From Nereocystis luetkeana (Eukaryota > Sar > Phaeophyceae > Laminariales > Laminariaceae), in contig JARUPZ010000016.1 of NCBI GenBank assembly GCA_031213475.1, positions 4,965,491 through 5,029,490 of the forward strand: DNA of 64,000 bases, written 5' to 3'. Positions 10,501 through 24,700 of the stretch are shown piece by piece. Within the stretch, counting starts at the first letter, position 1; each line of letters opens with the position of its first letter. The notes beneath the pieces were generated by a model, which made no database searches, was not told the origin of the DNA, and saw nothing but the letters and a program-made list of their open reading frames with translations. The position numbers and the translations under genes are program-made.

Positions 10501-12689
10501 GACCTACGGCACACACAAAAATCTACATATTGGCCTATTTTTACCAACAATACTTGGTCCTATTCACTACAGTATGGCCCCCGGTATGGTAAGAACCGAA
10601 TATGGTTAGTTCAAATATAAGGATACTACAGTACAGTAGTACATGTTTCTAGAGTCTGTCATGGTTGGTTACAGTAAAGGGATACTACTGCGGGGGACCA
10701 TAGTAAATAGGACCAATATTGTTTGTAAAAATAGGGATTTACATAGGTTTTGTGTGTAACTATGGTTCCCCGTAATAGTATATGCTTCTTGAGTCCATCA
10801 TAGCTAGTTCAAATAGCGGGATACTACTGTAGTATGTGTTGCTTGAGTCCATCATGGTACTGCTGTAGTGACATTAAAGGGATACTAGTATATGCTTTTT
10901 GGGTCCATTCTGGTTAGTTGAAATAACGGGGATACTATTACGGGACCATAGTAAACAGGACCTATGGTACACATAAAAACCTGTATATATACCTATTTTT
11001 ACTACAGTAACACTAATTGGTTCTACTTACTATGCCCCCCCGAAATAGTATATGTTTCTTGAGTCCATCATGGTTAGTTAGTGTAAAGGAATACTACCAC
11101 GGGGTGACCATAGTGAGCAGGACCTACGATACACACAAAAACCTATATATTTCCCTGTTTGCACCAACAATATTTGGTCCTATGTGCTATGATCCCCCGT
11201 AATATTAATAGTATATTTGTTTCTCGAGTCCATCGTATGTTATGATTGCCGTCGCTCCCTGGAGTAGTACGTTCTCCACACCCCGTGGTTATCAACATCC
11301 CCCCTGATATTTGTTTTTCTCCCCCGCCCTTTTCGTCTCTCGTAAGCCTCCTCCTCCTCCTCCTCCTCCTCGTTATGTCCACGTGTTTTGTGTCTAATGT
11401 GCACACTTGTGATTTTGTGGGCTGTTTGTTTGTTTGTTTATTTGTTTGTTTTTCAGTTTGCATGTGCTTTTTTTTATCGTGTGCACCATGTGTGGGGGTT
11501 TTTCGTTTTCGTTTTATTTTTATTTTTTTTGTGCTCGTGACACCTTGAAAGATAGGGTTGCAGCTGCTTTTTTCTGAGGCCCTTGACTTGATTTTGTTTT
11601 TTATTGTTTTTTTTTTGTATCATTTAACTTTCCAGCTTAACTCGTACTTGATAGGAGGTTTTACCCTCAGCGATTTTCTTCTGGATAAACCGTGGTCACA
11701 GGTGTCGTCCCTTCTCCCCCCCCGATACGTGCCCTCATTTTTTTTTGTCGCGCATATGGTTCATTCAGCATTCCCACTGCTCGGTCGATATTCATCGAAT
11801 GTTGCTATAATATCAAGTGGTTTTGTTAATACTACGGGGGGACCATGGTAGTAAATAGGACCTACGGTACACACAAAAACCTACGTATTTCCTATTTTTA
11901 CTAACAATATTTGGTCCTATTTACTATGCCCCCCCCCCGTAACAGTTTCATGGGAGCTCAGCACCTCACCCAGCAACTGGCTCTGACGAGAAAACGTCAT
12001 AGAGTGAAACTTGATAAGCCGAAGTATTGTATAGACAATAATCGTACTCAGACGGTGTTCCGACGATATTGGTTACCAGGGTAGTTCCCTATTAAAAGAG
12101 TGCCCCTAAGGAGTCAAGGCAGTCAGAAACAGAATATCAAAAAACAAAAATGCTGCCTCTGTCGTGTGTGTTTATTCGGTGTATAATCCGTCGGTTACAT
12201 CCCGCGTGATCGCTCTTTTTATCCCCCTCCTTGTTTTGTGTCCCCCCCCCCCCCCCCCCCCCTCCCAGGCCGCCCCCTACATGAACCACCCCCTTCCGAT
12301 CATGATACCCATATACAAGTGGTGGGAGGTGCCTTACATGTGGATCGGAGCCAAGGTACGTGGAGGGCGGGGAGAGGGGGGGAGACAACGGGGGGGAGGG
12401 GGTGTACTCGATAGGAGAGATGTACTCGATCGAAATGCCATGGCCGTAGTCGTATGTGGGATAGCGGGGGGGGGGGGGGGGGGGGGGGGGGGAGGGAGTA
12501 ACTCATTTGTTTCGCGGCTCCCTTTCTTGCCCGTGGCCCATACTCGCCTTCGAGTCTTTTGACCATCGACTGCGCATCATTTTCGAGACGGAGGCGGCGA
12601 GGGGGGGTACTCGATATCATGCACGGCTGTAGTCGTATGACCGTAGACCCTCGCATCCTTACAATACCGGGACGGAGGGAAGGGAGGGG

Positions 12690-12770
<81 letters not shown>

Positions 12771-15749
12771 ACGGGAACGAACGGAGAAGGAATGGAGGAA
12801 GGGATAGGGAGAGAGAAAAGGGGGGAGAGGGATGAGAGAAAGCGAGGGGGGGGGCGTACTCATGTGCTGCTTGCCTTTTGGTCATTTTACGGGTGCCCAC
12901 GCATCTCTTTCGAGCCGGAGAGGTGGGGAGAGAGAGAGAGATGAATGGGGGAGGGAGAGGGTGGAGAAGGCAGGGCAGGCATACAGAGAAGAAGGTGGTG
13001 ATATACTTCATGGTGATTGTGACATGAAGGAGAGAGGGAGATCAGGAGTGATAGGAGTCAGAGAAAGAAAGACGGAGAGAAGGAGATACGGAGAGAAGGA
13101 GATACGGAGAGAAGGAAATACGGATAGAAGGAGATAGAGAACGTCACAGAAAAGAGATGAAGTGGGGGGACGGGGAGAAAAGAGAGTCGGAACTCGAGCC
13201 AGAGGCACAGCAGCGGTGGGCGCCAGGAGGCTCTTCCATGCGAGCGCTGCGGAATACAAGGGATAGAAACGAAAAGAGATCTCGTGGGCGGTTTTGACCT
13301 TCGGTACAGGTCGCCGTGTTTGGCAACTCCCTTGTTGCGAGGACGAGTGCGGACGGGAGATAAACTGCTGTACTTACTTTGCTTACTTTGTGTTTTCCAT
13401 CCCATCTACATTGCTCCGTCCTTCTACACCAGCTCCTCTCCTTGGTCGTAGCCCAGATGCGGGGTCACAAAGCAGCCCCGTCCCAGCCCCTCGCCCTCCC
13501 CCCCCCCCCCTCCCCCGCCGCTACGGCGTGTACGTTTCATTTTTATTGCAAGAAGAGTGCGTCCTTTTTTCCCCCCCCGTCCACTCCCGTCGATTTTTTC
13601 CCACAAACGCTCAGCGCTTTCGACCGAGTCTCCTTTTTGTTTGTATGTTTGTTAGTTTGTTTTTCTCTCGAAATACTATCCTCAGCGAGACCCTTAAAAG
13701 TAATGTCGCGGTTTGGCCATTTGACCGCCGGGGCGACAGGCTCACTCTACAATCTGTAAAAAAACGCACACCGCCTTCCTACATGGTCGAAACCCTTTTT
13801 TTTTGCGAACGCTATAACTGTCGTTCTTTTCTTTTGACCGCCCGTGCAGCGGAAGCGCGTTGGTTTTCCCTGAAAACGATCGAAACCTGTCCTGTGAAAA
13901 CACGTCGACGTTTTCGGCACGCTCGCTGCAGGTGTACGACTGGGTGGCCGGCGCCAAGCTCGTCGTGCCGCCGTCTCACTTCATGAGCAGGGAGGAGGCC
14001 ATGTACACCTTCCCCAAGCTGCGAGAGGAGGTGAGAGCCGACCCCTTTTTCTGTCCCCTGTCCCCTGCCCCCCCCCCCCCCCCCCCGCCGCCCCTCTGAA
14101 TAATGCCTCGTTCACTCTGGAGGAGATATGGCCATCCTTCTTGTTGCGGTGACTACTGATACACATACCTAAACGGTAAGCTAAGTCTCCCCCCGCCCCC
14201 CCCCGCCCCCCCCCCCGCCCTGCTTCTACCGCGGGCTTTTGCTTCGCGTCGGTGACGTGGCGGCGATCGTCGCAATCGCTCCGTGCTGGCTAGGGTATCG
14301 TCCTTTTTTTTCTCGTCGGTCACCATGGCTGATGGTCGAGTAGTGGATCAAAATGTCCGGGGTGGAGAACCTCACCCCCCCCCCCCCCCGCGCCCACACG
14401 GGGGGGTGATCGTGTTACGTAGCGCACATGTCGCCAGACACCCATGAGACAGTTTCCTATTAAGAGTACACCCATTGCTGTCCCTGGAAGTGGCCAGATT
14501 GGGAAGCAAATCAAATCGTTTGGACGCTGCCATCCTTTGTGGCAGAAAGTAGGCCCAAGGTGCCGAAATCCGTCTGACGAGCGTTTTTTTTTTTTCTTTT
14601 TTTTTTGGTTGCAGCTCGTCCTTCATCGTACGAATCGCCGAACACCCTACCCGCGCTTCGCAAAGCTTGGTGCAAGCCATGTCTTTCCGGTTGGTGGAAA
14701 CCCGGCGTGCTCCGTCCCGGCATTTTAGGGATGCGAGGGTCTATGGTCATACGACTACGGCCATGCATGAGAACGAGTACCCCCCCCCCCCCCACTCCTC
14801 ATTCTCTCGTGCGGGTCCTGCTACTTTGTTTACGCGGTGTTACTTGACTGTCTGGGGACTGAGAGGTGCACCCGCGGCATACTTTCGTAAATTAAGTTGG
14901 CGTTTTTTTCCCGCTGAAGGGCCTCTGGATAAAAACGGGCCGCTATTTAAGCCGAAGAAAGATGAGTAGATGACCAACAACTATCTCCTTGGCGTGTGGT
15001 CGAACACCCCCCCCCTTCCCCCCTCCCCCCTCCCCCCTATGGTCTTACGACCACGGCCATGCATCAGATCGAGTACCCCCCCCACCCTCGCTAAGTTAAC
15101 TCATTGAAGCTGTCACCCATATGCAAGTCCGCCTCACAGACGGTTCTTAGTAGGATGCAGCTCACCCTTCATGCGACTCGCCGGACACCTCACGGCGCTT
15201 CGCGCTTGGTGCAAGCAATGTCTGCCTGGTCGGTGAAAACCCGACATGCTCCGTCCCAGCATTGTAGGGATGCGAGGGTCTATGGTCATACGACTACGGC
15301 CATGCATGAGATCGAGTACATCTCTCCTATCGAGTACCCCCCCCCCCCACCCTCGCGCCCTTTCCCCGCCTCCGGGTCTGCCTGATCACAACCTTTTTTT
15401 TTACGTTGGTGGTGTGACACGAAGTACTGCTGTTTTTTCCCTATTTTTTTTCTCGTCGTACGGATGGATGAACGGACTGATTGATTATTAATAGTTGATT
15501 GATTGATGATCGATGATTGATTGATTGAATAATTGACTGATTGATGATTGATTGATTGATATATTAGTTGATTAGTTGATTTGTTGATTGATTGACTGAT
15601 TCATCGATTGAGTGATTGATTGATTGATGATCGATGATTGATTGATTGAATAATTGACTGATTGATGATTGATTGATGATTAATTGATTGATTGATTGAT
15701 ATATTTGTTGATTAATTGATTAGTTGATTGATTGACTGATTCATCGATG

Positions 15750-15789
<40 letters not shown>

Positions 15790-18700
15790 ACGCGCAGGGT
15801 TTGAAGGGCGCGATAATTTACTACGACGGGCAGATGAACGACGCCCGCTTGAGCCTGGTCATAGCGCTGACGGCCACTCAGCAGGGAGCGTGCATCGCCA
15901 ACAGGGTGGAGGTCACTGGGTGAGAGATAAAGAGGCAGGGTTGGGGGGGAGAGGCGAGGGGCGGGACGGGGGGGGGGGGGAGACAAATAGGACAAGGCGT
16001 GCCGGCGGATGGCACGAGACTAATCCAGTGGGTAGACAGGACAGGGCGTCCCAAAACGACTATTAATAGTTTAAAGGACAAACGAGTCTATTTAAATAAT
16101 TCGCACCTCGGACTGATCATCTACAAATCGTACAGATCATAATCTATCTATCTACACAGATAGATCATCTAGTTCCTCACCTGCCGTTGTGAGAGGTTTT
16201 GCAGGTTCTAGTACTGGGTGGCACAGATTCATGTCAGTAAGCCTGTGCTATTATAGCTCACGTGGATTATTACCGGTGCCCCCGGCGACACGATGAGCTA
16301 GATCATACAGATCCTACAAGTTCGGGGATGTATCTATCTGCCTTGACTTATCTAGAAGGAGGTGGGAATGATCTGTAGATGATCTGTCGGAATTTTGTTT
16401 TTCGATAATGGACGATGCAGGGAGACAGGCAAGAAGTGACCGTCTACAGATACATAATCTACAAGTGGATTATCTACAGATAGTTCATTTACAGATAGAT
16501 CATCTACAGATAGATCGTCTAGATCCTGACCTGCCGTTATGATATGTTGTGCAGAATCTCAATAGTACAGATCCAACCCAGGAAACGTACCTTATATACA
16601 GATCGTGAAGGGTATACGGCTCCCACCCGGCAACATGAGCTAGATCATACAGATCATACAGATATTACAGATCTTACAGATGAGGAATACATCTGACCTG
16701 AAAGACCTAGATCATGAAGTAGGAATCGATTATCTGTCTCCGAGGTGTGCAACGCCCCCCCCCCCCTATGTAATATATGGGAAAAAAATATGTTGGAGTT
16801 GTCCCTATTACGAGTAGGAACGACGGTGCTCCTGTCTCGAAAGGGATGCGTCGTGAATGGTCAAAAGGACCAAGGCCCCCTACCCCCCTCCGTTTTGCCC
16901 TGTACCTCTTGTACCAGACTTGTGAAAGACGATAGTGGGCAAGTGAAGGGAGCCGCGGTGAGGGACACGATGACCGGCCAGGAGTGGGAGATAGCGGCCA
17001 AGGCCGTCATCAACGCCACGGGCTGCTTCTGCGACTCTGTCCGGTAAGGGTTTTGCACACAGGCCACCCCATGCTATTAATACGGTAAGAGGGGTGTATG
17101 ATCCTTTTTTTTAGCCTTTTGGGGCAATATATCGGACTGATGGCATGGGCTCCTTAGGGCCCATCTTAACGGGGAACGCTAAATCTCTTTATTTGGAAAG
17201 AAAATTTTAATTTCAATGCATTTTAGTTTGCTTTCGAAAAAAAGACGTGTTTGTGTCCTATCGGGAAACGGGGTATTAATTGTCAAACAAAAAGTAGTTC
17301 GGAACAACCTGGAATAACGCACCGCGTCACACAACGCCCAGTCGACAGACAGCGACGCGCGTAGACAAGAGCGAAGGTTTGCGTTGTCGCGTGCGCGCCG
17401 CCGCCAGCCTTTTTTTTTTTGGTCGCGCAGGGTAGGAAGCTATCACTCTCAGGGTGTCTTGGGTGTGCGGAGGAAGCCCTCAAGCGCCACGTGCGGAAGG
17501 AACAGCAACGGTGATGCAGTTATCGAGGTCTCGAGCGTATCCTCTGTTTTTTTGCTCGTCTGCTCGGTGTTCAGTATGGTTGGCCGATCGAGCAGGCCGA
17601 AAAGTTGGGGTTGCGGCCGCCATGTTTTTTTTTTTTGAGGCGCCACCGCCGGGTTACGATGTGCTGTAGTCTGTGGGTTATTGCTCCGGTCGCCTCTCGT
17701 TGAGGTTCGCGTTCTATCGCCTCGATCGTGGTCACCGAAGCGGCCAAGAATCGCCCCAGACTCCACCGGGGGTGTTGACCCACCGTGAACTTGCTACATA
17801 TAGGCCGATCAACTCCCAAATGCAAAATTGAAAAAAAAAAATCACACGAAAAAAGTCCCTCAAGACTTTTCACTCAAATCGTTTTTTATTTTTATTTGCG
17901 TTGGGAATGCCTGCTTGGCGATTAACTCTTCGGCCAATCAGGTGCAAATTAAGTTGGAAAAAATAAATCGAATCAAATTGAAAAAAATACAAATCCTCGA
18001 TAAGATGGGCCCTTTGACTTTTTTTGTCTAGGACTGCAGTCCCGTTTTGGGGACACACCACTTGAGGTCTTGAGTAGTTTGCCCCGAAAACGGGACTGCT
18101 GTCCTGGAAGGGTTGGAATTATTCACCAGTGATGTGTTACTATTATTACGGGCGGACCACAGCGAATAGGACCAAATATTGTTAGTAAAAATAGGGAAAT
18201 GTATAGTTTTTTTTGTGTGTACCGTAGGTCCTATTTACTATGGCCCCCCCGTAATAGTAAACTGTTCGTGGTATGCCGTCCAGGCCATGGGATTGTCCTC
18301 ATCTTGTTGCCACGGTGAGGGTGAATGAAGTACAAGAGCCTTTTGAGGTCAAGGGAGGAGGAACTCAGAAAATTCTCAGAAAATTCAGGTGTTACCTCTC
18401 CCGTGGCGCGCGTCAACAGCGGTGGCCGTGAGGGGTGTGTACTGTCACTGGCATTTTTTTGCCCGAACATTTCTGCCTTCCGGGGGGAGCTCCTTAAACT
18501 CTTTTTGGACTGCAGTTCCGTTTTGTGAACATACTACTGATAATTTGGCTGATTGGTCCCCAAAACGAGACTGCAGTCCTAAAACGGTTAATCGAGGGAA
18601 CTCTGCTCAGATCAACACCGTTGGGACAGGATTAGTAGTCGGTATTTTTTTAGGCCACCGGGTTGCGCCATCTCTTTTTTCCTTGAAAGAAAGCAATCCT

Positions 18701-21700
18701 CGAAAAAAAAAGTCAGTGTATGTAGCTGACTTACTATTACGGGGGACCATAGTTGATAGGACCAAATATTGTCAGTAAAAATAGATAAATATATAGGTTT
18801 TTGTATCTACTTTAGGTCCTATTTAATACGGTCCCTCATACTAGTACTAATGCCTTAGTGACTCGTAGTGCTACTGACTTACTAGTACATAATTAGTAGC
18901 ACGAATGACTTGGTAAGTGTACTATTGACTTAGCGTCAGTACTAATGGCCAATTAATAGTGCTGATGACTTACTAGCGGTCTTGGCTTGTCTTCTGTTTT
19001 ATTTATTGAGTATGTTTTGTGACTCAGCTTTTTGTTTTGCTCTTGAGTACCCTGGGATGTCTTGTCTTGTCTATTGGTTTGTGTGCGGTGTTTGGTTTTT
19101 GGGATTCAGGTTATTTTGCTTTTTGTTCTGACAGGATGTGCGGGTTCGGGGCGGCGGTAGTGTGTTCGTGTACCCCTCGGTCGTGAGGTTTTATGACCAT
19201 ACGACTACGGTCATGCATGACAATGGGTACCCCCCCCCCCCTCGATCGTATGGAGTACCCCCCCCCCCCCCCGGCCCCAATCTCCGGAGGTCCTCCTGTG
19301 TTTCGCAACGGCATGGGTTTCCGTGACTTCCGTGAGGCGTATTGGCTTAGCCGGCGGGGGGGCGAGAGGCGCCTGTTTTTCCTTTCATCTTTGGGACGTT
19401 TTCGTAAACAAGAAACAAATTGTGCCGTGTTTGCTTCGGCGTGCTTTCCGGTGCGTGTTTGCTGGTGTTTTTTGTTTGCGTTTTTTCCCCCGTGTCTTTC
19501 GTGTGCGGTTGTATGCGTACATTTGTGGTGCGCCTGGGTGTGCGCGTTTGGCTTTGGGTGCGGACGGTTTACGTCCCACGTCCAATAATGTACGAGACTC
19601 GCCCCCCGCCACCCCTAAACCCCACTCCCCCACCCTTCGGCATAACGCCTATTTTACATTTTGTTGTATCATATCTTATGTCCTGGCAGAAAAATGGATG
19701 ATCCCGAAGCGCAGGAGCTGGTGATGCCCGCGGCGGGCGTTCACGTGATTCTTCCCGCGCACTTCAGCCCTGCCAGGATGGGGCTTATCGTTCCCAAGAC
19801 CTCGGACGGAAGGTACGTAGAGCATACGGGATGGGGGCTACTACAGCAGGAGCGTCCTTTTTCGCTTTTTGCTGCGCTGAAACACTAGTTAGTAGCGCGT
19901 TATCAAGGGGTGTGGGGAAGAACCGCGTGTTTTTTTTTCTGTTTTGCGCTATATATATACTATAATATAAATCGCCCTCCGCCTCCTTCTTCCTTCCCCC
20001 CCCCCCCCCTACCCCACGAGCCGACTACTATATGCTGAGAGCCTACCCCCCTCCCCCTCTATCCACCCCGCCCCTTCCCCCCTACCCCCCCCCCCCCCGC
20101 CGCCCCTTGTATTGTATATAGGTTGGGTTGGCGTCGGTTAGCGAGGACACTGTAAAACATGCCGCTCACTACTTGAGCTAGGCAACCAGGGTACTGCTTG
20201 TTTTGTTTTGTTTTTGGCGGTGGGGTCGCGGCAGGCGATCGAGTTATGGATAATTTGTGCGGGGTGGAGAACCTTTACTCCGCACAGGCGGAATGATTGT
20301 ATCATGTACCGGTAGTGTTTATGGCAAGGCACTCAAGAGGCAGTTACATATTAGCCCTGTAGCTGTCTCTGGAAGTGACCGTACCGGAAAATAAAAGCAC
20401 TCGTAGAAGCTGCCATCCATTTGCAAGGAAATCCGACTCAAAAGCGGTTCTTAGTAGGACGCAGCTCACCATTCATGCGACTCGCCGAACACCTCACGGT
20501 GCTTCGCAAAGCTTGGTGCAAGCAATGCCTGCTGAAAATCCGACGCGCTCCGTTTCCGGCATTGTAGGGATACGAGGGTCTATGGTCGTACGACTACGGC
20601 CATGCATGATGTCGAGTACACCCCCCCCCCCCCCACCCCCCGCTTCCTCTCTCTCTCCCTCTCTCTATCTCTCTCTCTCTGCCCCCTCCGTCCCTCCTCC
20701 GCTTACGACTACGGCCATGCATGGTAATGAGTACACCCCGCCCCCCGCCCTCCGCTTCCTCTCCACCCCTCGCCCCCCCCCCCCCGGTTCGCTCCCTCTG
20801 CATCCTCTCGCCCCCCGCTTTTGAAACGCCTCCTGCTGTCGGCGGTGGTCAGGGTTCTGTTTTTCTTGCCGTGGGAGGGGGCAACGATCGTCGGCACCAC
20901 GGACTCGGAGTCCGAGTTGACCATGACGCCCAAGCCTACCGATGAGGAAGTGAACTTCATCATCCAGGTACATACGTATGTACCGTATACTATAATCGCC
21001 ATCACCCCCTCCTCTCCCCCTAGGACAAGTTTCAGAGAGTCGGTTTTCCCCCCCCGAAACATGAGGGGGGGGGGCACACAGCAAAAAGTGGCGGGCTGTG
21101 GAGATATCCACACCTCGGAGACAGATCATCGATTCCCAGAGTTCATGATCTGGATCGTTCAAGGCAGATAAGATAGATATGTTCCCGATTTATTTATGGA
21201 GGGCCATAGTAAACAGGACCTACTGTACACATACAAAACCCTATATTTCCCTGTTTTTACTGACAATAGTAAATAGGACTTACGGTACACAAAAGAAAAC
21301 TATACGTTTCCCTATTTTTACTGACGATATTTGGTCCTATTCACTATGGCCCCCCGCAGTAGTATGATCCAGCTCTTTTTTCCGGGTGGAACCCGTATCG
21401 TCTGCATGATATACTATTATACTATTAATAATGTGCGCATGTTCCCTATAGGGGTGGGTCTGTACTATGCAGTACGTACAGTAGATTGTTGTACAACCTC
21501 TCGCAACGCGCAGGTGAGGAACTAGATGGTCTGCGGTAGAAGATAGCATGATCTGTATGATCTGTATGATCTGTATGATCTGTAGATGATGACCAGCTCG
21601 AGATGTGGAGATATTTCGATGGACGGGGGGGGGCACAACAACGAAAATGGTGGCTTTTAGTAAGATTTTTATCTAGACCTTTCCGTGGACGCGTCACTCG

Positions 21701-24700
21701 ACTTTTACTCTCTTCTACACGTCGCTTGAGAAAACGGCAGATTTCGGAATTTCCCCCCAAGGATGGGGCGTGTGTTATCTCTCGGGTGTTTTACGGTTAC
21801 ATGAAGGAACCACTGCTGAGCCTTAGCTGAACCGTATCGACAGGGGGGAAGTTGCCGTCGTCTGACTGACAAGTCGGAGCCATCTCTCTCCCCTCATTTG
21901 AACAAAAAAAAAAAACTACCGGTATTGTTTTCACTGTATTACGGGGGGCCGTAGTAAGTAGGACCTACGGTACACACAAAAATCTACATATTTCACTATT
22001 TTTGCTTACAATAGTTGGTCCTATTAACTAGGACAGGTATGGTTGAATATATAGGTTTTTATGTATGCCATAGGTCCTATTAACTATGGTCCCCCGAATG
22101 GCCCCTTTATTTATAGTGCCCGTATGCGCCAGACAGGTAACAATACCAACACTATAGCGGCAACCCGCACTACTCCGCATATTACCTCACACTGATGAAT
22201 CCTATGCGTGCCAAGTGCCAAGCGATGCCACAGGCACTATAACGGGGAGTCGGCAATATAGAGAGGGGCCACTTCTGCATTCGGTCTGGGAGTTGGGTTG
22301 GCTATCGATAGCTGTAAGTCGAGGGCTTTCGTGCGTTTTTTGCGGGAGATTCTGCAAACTTCGCACCTTGCCCGTGTGTTTGTGGCTCGGAGTGTGTTTT
22401 TGCTTCGACGGGGAAGGGGGGAATACTGCTGTAGACTCAGTCAATAGCTGGCTCAATGTCTCCACCCAACGAATAAAATAGACGTGAAGTCTAGTCCAGG
22501 CAACCCGCAGCCCTGCTAACCATTTTGGACGGAAATATAAGGATCCTTTGGTGTTCAAATCATTTTGGACGGAAATGTTAGGACCGTTCGGTATTCAAAT
22601 TAACGTTTTTAAGCGATCCTCATAGTTCCCTCCAAAATGGTAGGCAGTGGCCCCTCGGCGACTTACGGGCAGCTAACTATTACGAGGGGGCCATAGTTAA
22701 CAGGACCAAATATTTTTAGTAAAAATGGTTAAACATATAGGTTTTTATGTATACCATAGGTCCTGTTAACTATGGTCCCCCGTAATAACTCTCAGCCGTA
22801 ACATTTTCCCCCTTCTCACATGACGGTACTGACAGTCGCGTCTCTCATCATCATTTTTTTTTTTAATTCCCGCCCCCCCCCACCCCCCTGGTCGGTGAAA
22901 ACCCGACGTGGTCCGTCCCGGCATTGGGGGATGCGAGGGTCTATGGTCATACGACTACGGCCATGCATGATAATGAGTACACCCCTTCCTCGCAGCCGCG
23001 CTCCGTCTCGAAGGGGATGCGCGGTCGATGGTCAAAGGACTAAGGCAAGCAGCAAATGAGTACGCCCCCCCCCCCCCCCCCCTCCCCCGGTGCTCCGTCT
23101 CGAAAGGGATGCGTGGTCAATGGTCAAATGACTAAGGCAAGCAACCAATGAGTACGCCCCCTCCCCGCCCCCCGCCCCCCCGCCCGCCCGCCCGCCGCCG
23201 CGCGCGCGACAGGAGAGCAACCGCTACCTCTCGCACCGCGTCCACCGGTCGGACGTCATCGCCGCGTGGTCGGGCATCCGACCCTTGGTCCGAGACCCGA
23301 AGAAGATGGACCAGGAGGGGACGAAGGCGAGTGTGCGCGTTTTGTTACGGAGGGCCATAGTAAATAGGACCTACGGTACACACAAAAGCGTATAATTTTC
23401 CCTGCTTTTACTATTAATAACAATAGTTGGTCCTGCTTACTGTGGTCCGCCGTTATAGTAGAGCTGTATGTAAGGCACGCCTGGGCTGAAACAGATGGGG
23501 AAGTGTTTAGTTGGGTGACGGAGTAAGCCAACTACTACCTGGTCTGTATTGTTTTGGGTGGCGAGGTAAACCAACTAGTGACTAGTTGCGGAGCGAAAAA
23601 AGCCAACTCTCTTGCTTTTAGTGTTTTTGTGGGGGGGCTGTGACTTTGCTTGGCTGGACTGCACCGCTATTAATATTAATAGTAAGCATTCGTTTTTGTC
23701 GCTGCAGAACCTCCAGCCTACCAGGTATATGACAACCGCTGTGCGCAGGGCCCTTCTCCCACACCAGGTACCTGGTACCAAGCTACCCCCAAACTTGAGG
23801 AACATTTGTATAATAATGTTTGATCCAAATGGTCCCTATATTTCTGGCCAAAGCGGTACACTGTTTTGACACATCTTCGTTACAATGAGTTGTCACAGAA
23901 CAGGGCCCAGCAGTGGGCCAGAAACCGGGCGAAAATCGTGGGAAGCGCTATCTGGACCGGTGTCGGAGAAGACCGGACGGTCAAAGAGAGGTGTAGACAC
24001 ACAACTCTCGGAGTGGAGCAGAGAGCCGTCGAGCGATTGGATCGGCAACAAAACGTGTTTACCGTTGAAACTTTAGTGGGAAGCGGCCGGCCGCCCGAGC
24101 GCGTCGACGTTTGGCACATATACAAAAAGTGGGAACACAGGCAAAGGGGATTCCAGTGGCAGGCACAACAACAACAAAAAGTGGGAACAATGAGGCGAGG
24201 GGGGTCACCGACCCCTACCAAACACAGGGGGAAAAAAAACTAGAACGAAAAAACGGTCGACGGAGAGGGCAAAGCAAGTGGATAGTGTCCGTGGACGCAC
24301 GAACGCACGCACACACAAGAACCTACAAGAACCTACGTACGCCTGTGATACACACCTGCGCGAACGAATTCACATATTCCCGTTCGGCAACAACTTAAGC
24401 GAAAGAAAGAAAAAGGACCATTTTTTTAATCGAGTACATCTCTCCTATCGAGTACCCGCCCCCGCCCCCCCCCTCCTCCCCCCCCCCCCCCCCCCCCCCC
24501 CCCCTTGGCAGCTACAATTCCTCCCCAGCACTCATTTCGCCGGCACCTAAAGCATAAGTTGACTGACTATGAGTCGACAACTTAGATTGTTAATTGCCTA
24601 TTACGAGGGACCATAGTAAATAGGACCCACGGTACACACAGAAACTTATATACGTCCCTCTTTTTACGAACAATATTTGGTCCTATTTACTATGGTCCCC

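Noticed and set aside
15475-15789. Regular spacing of GATT suggested a CRISPR-like array
   Set aside because: It is a plain tetranucleotide microsatellite without spacers, in a eukaryotic intron.
23866-24243. Open frame of 125 codons with a fairly mixed composition in GPDH intron 10
   Set aside because: No ATG at its start, no family recognised, and it lies inside a well-defined intron on the same strand.
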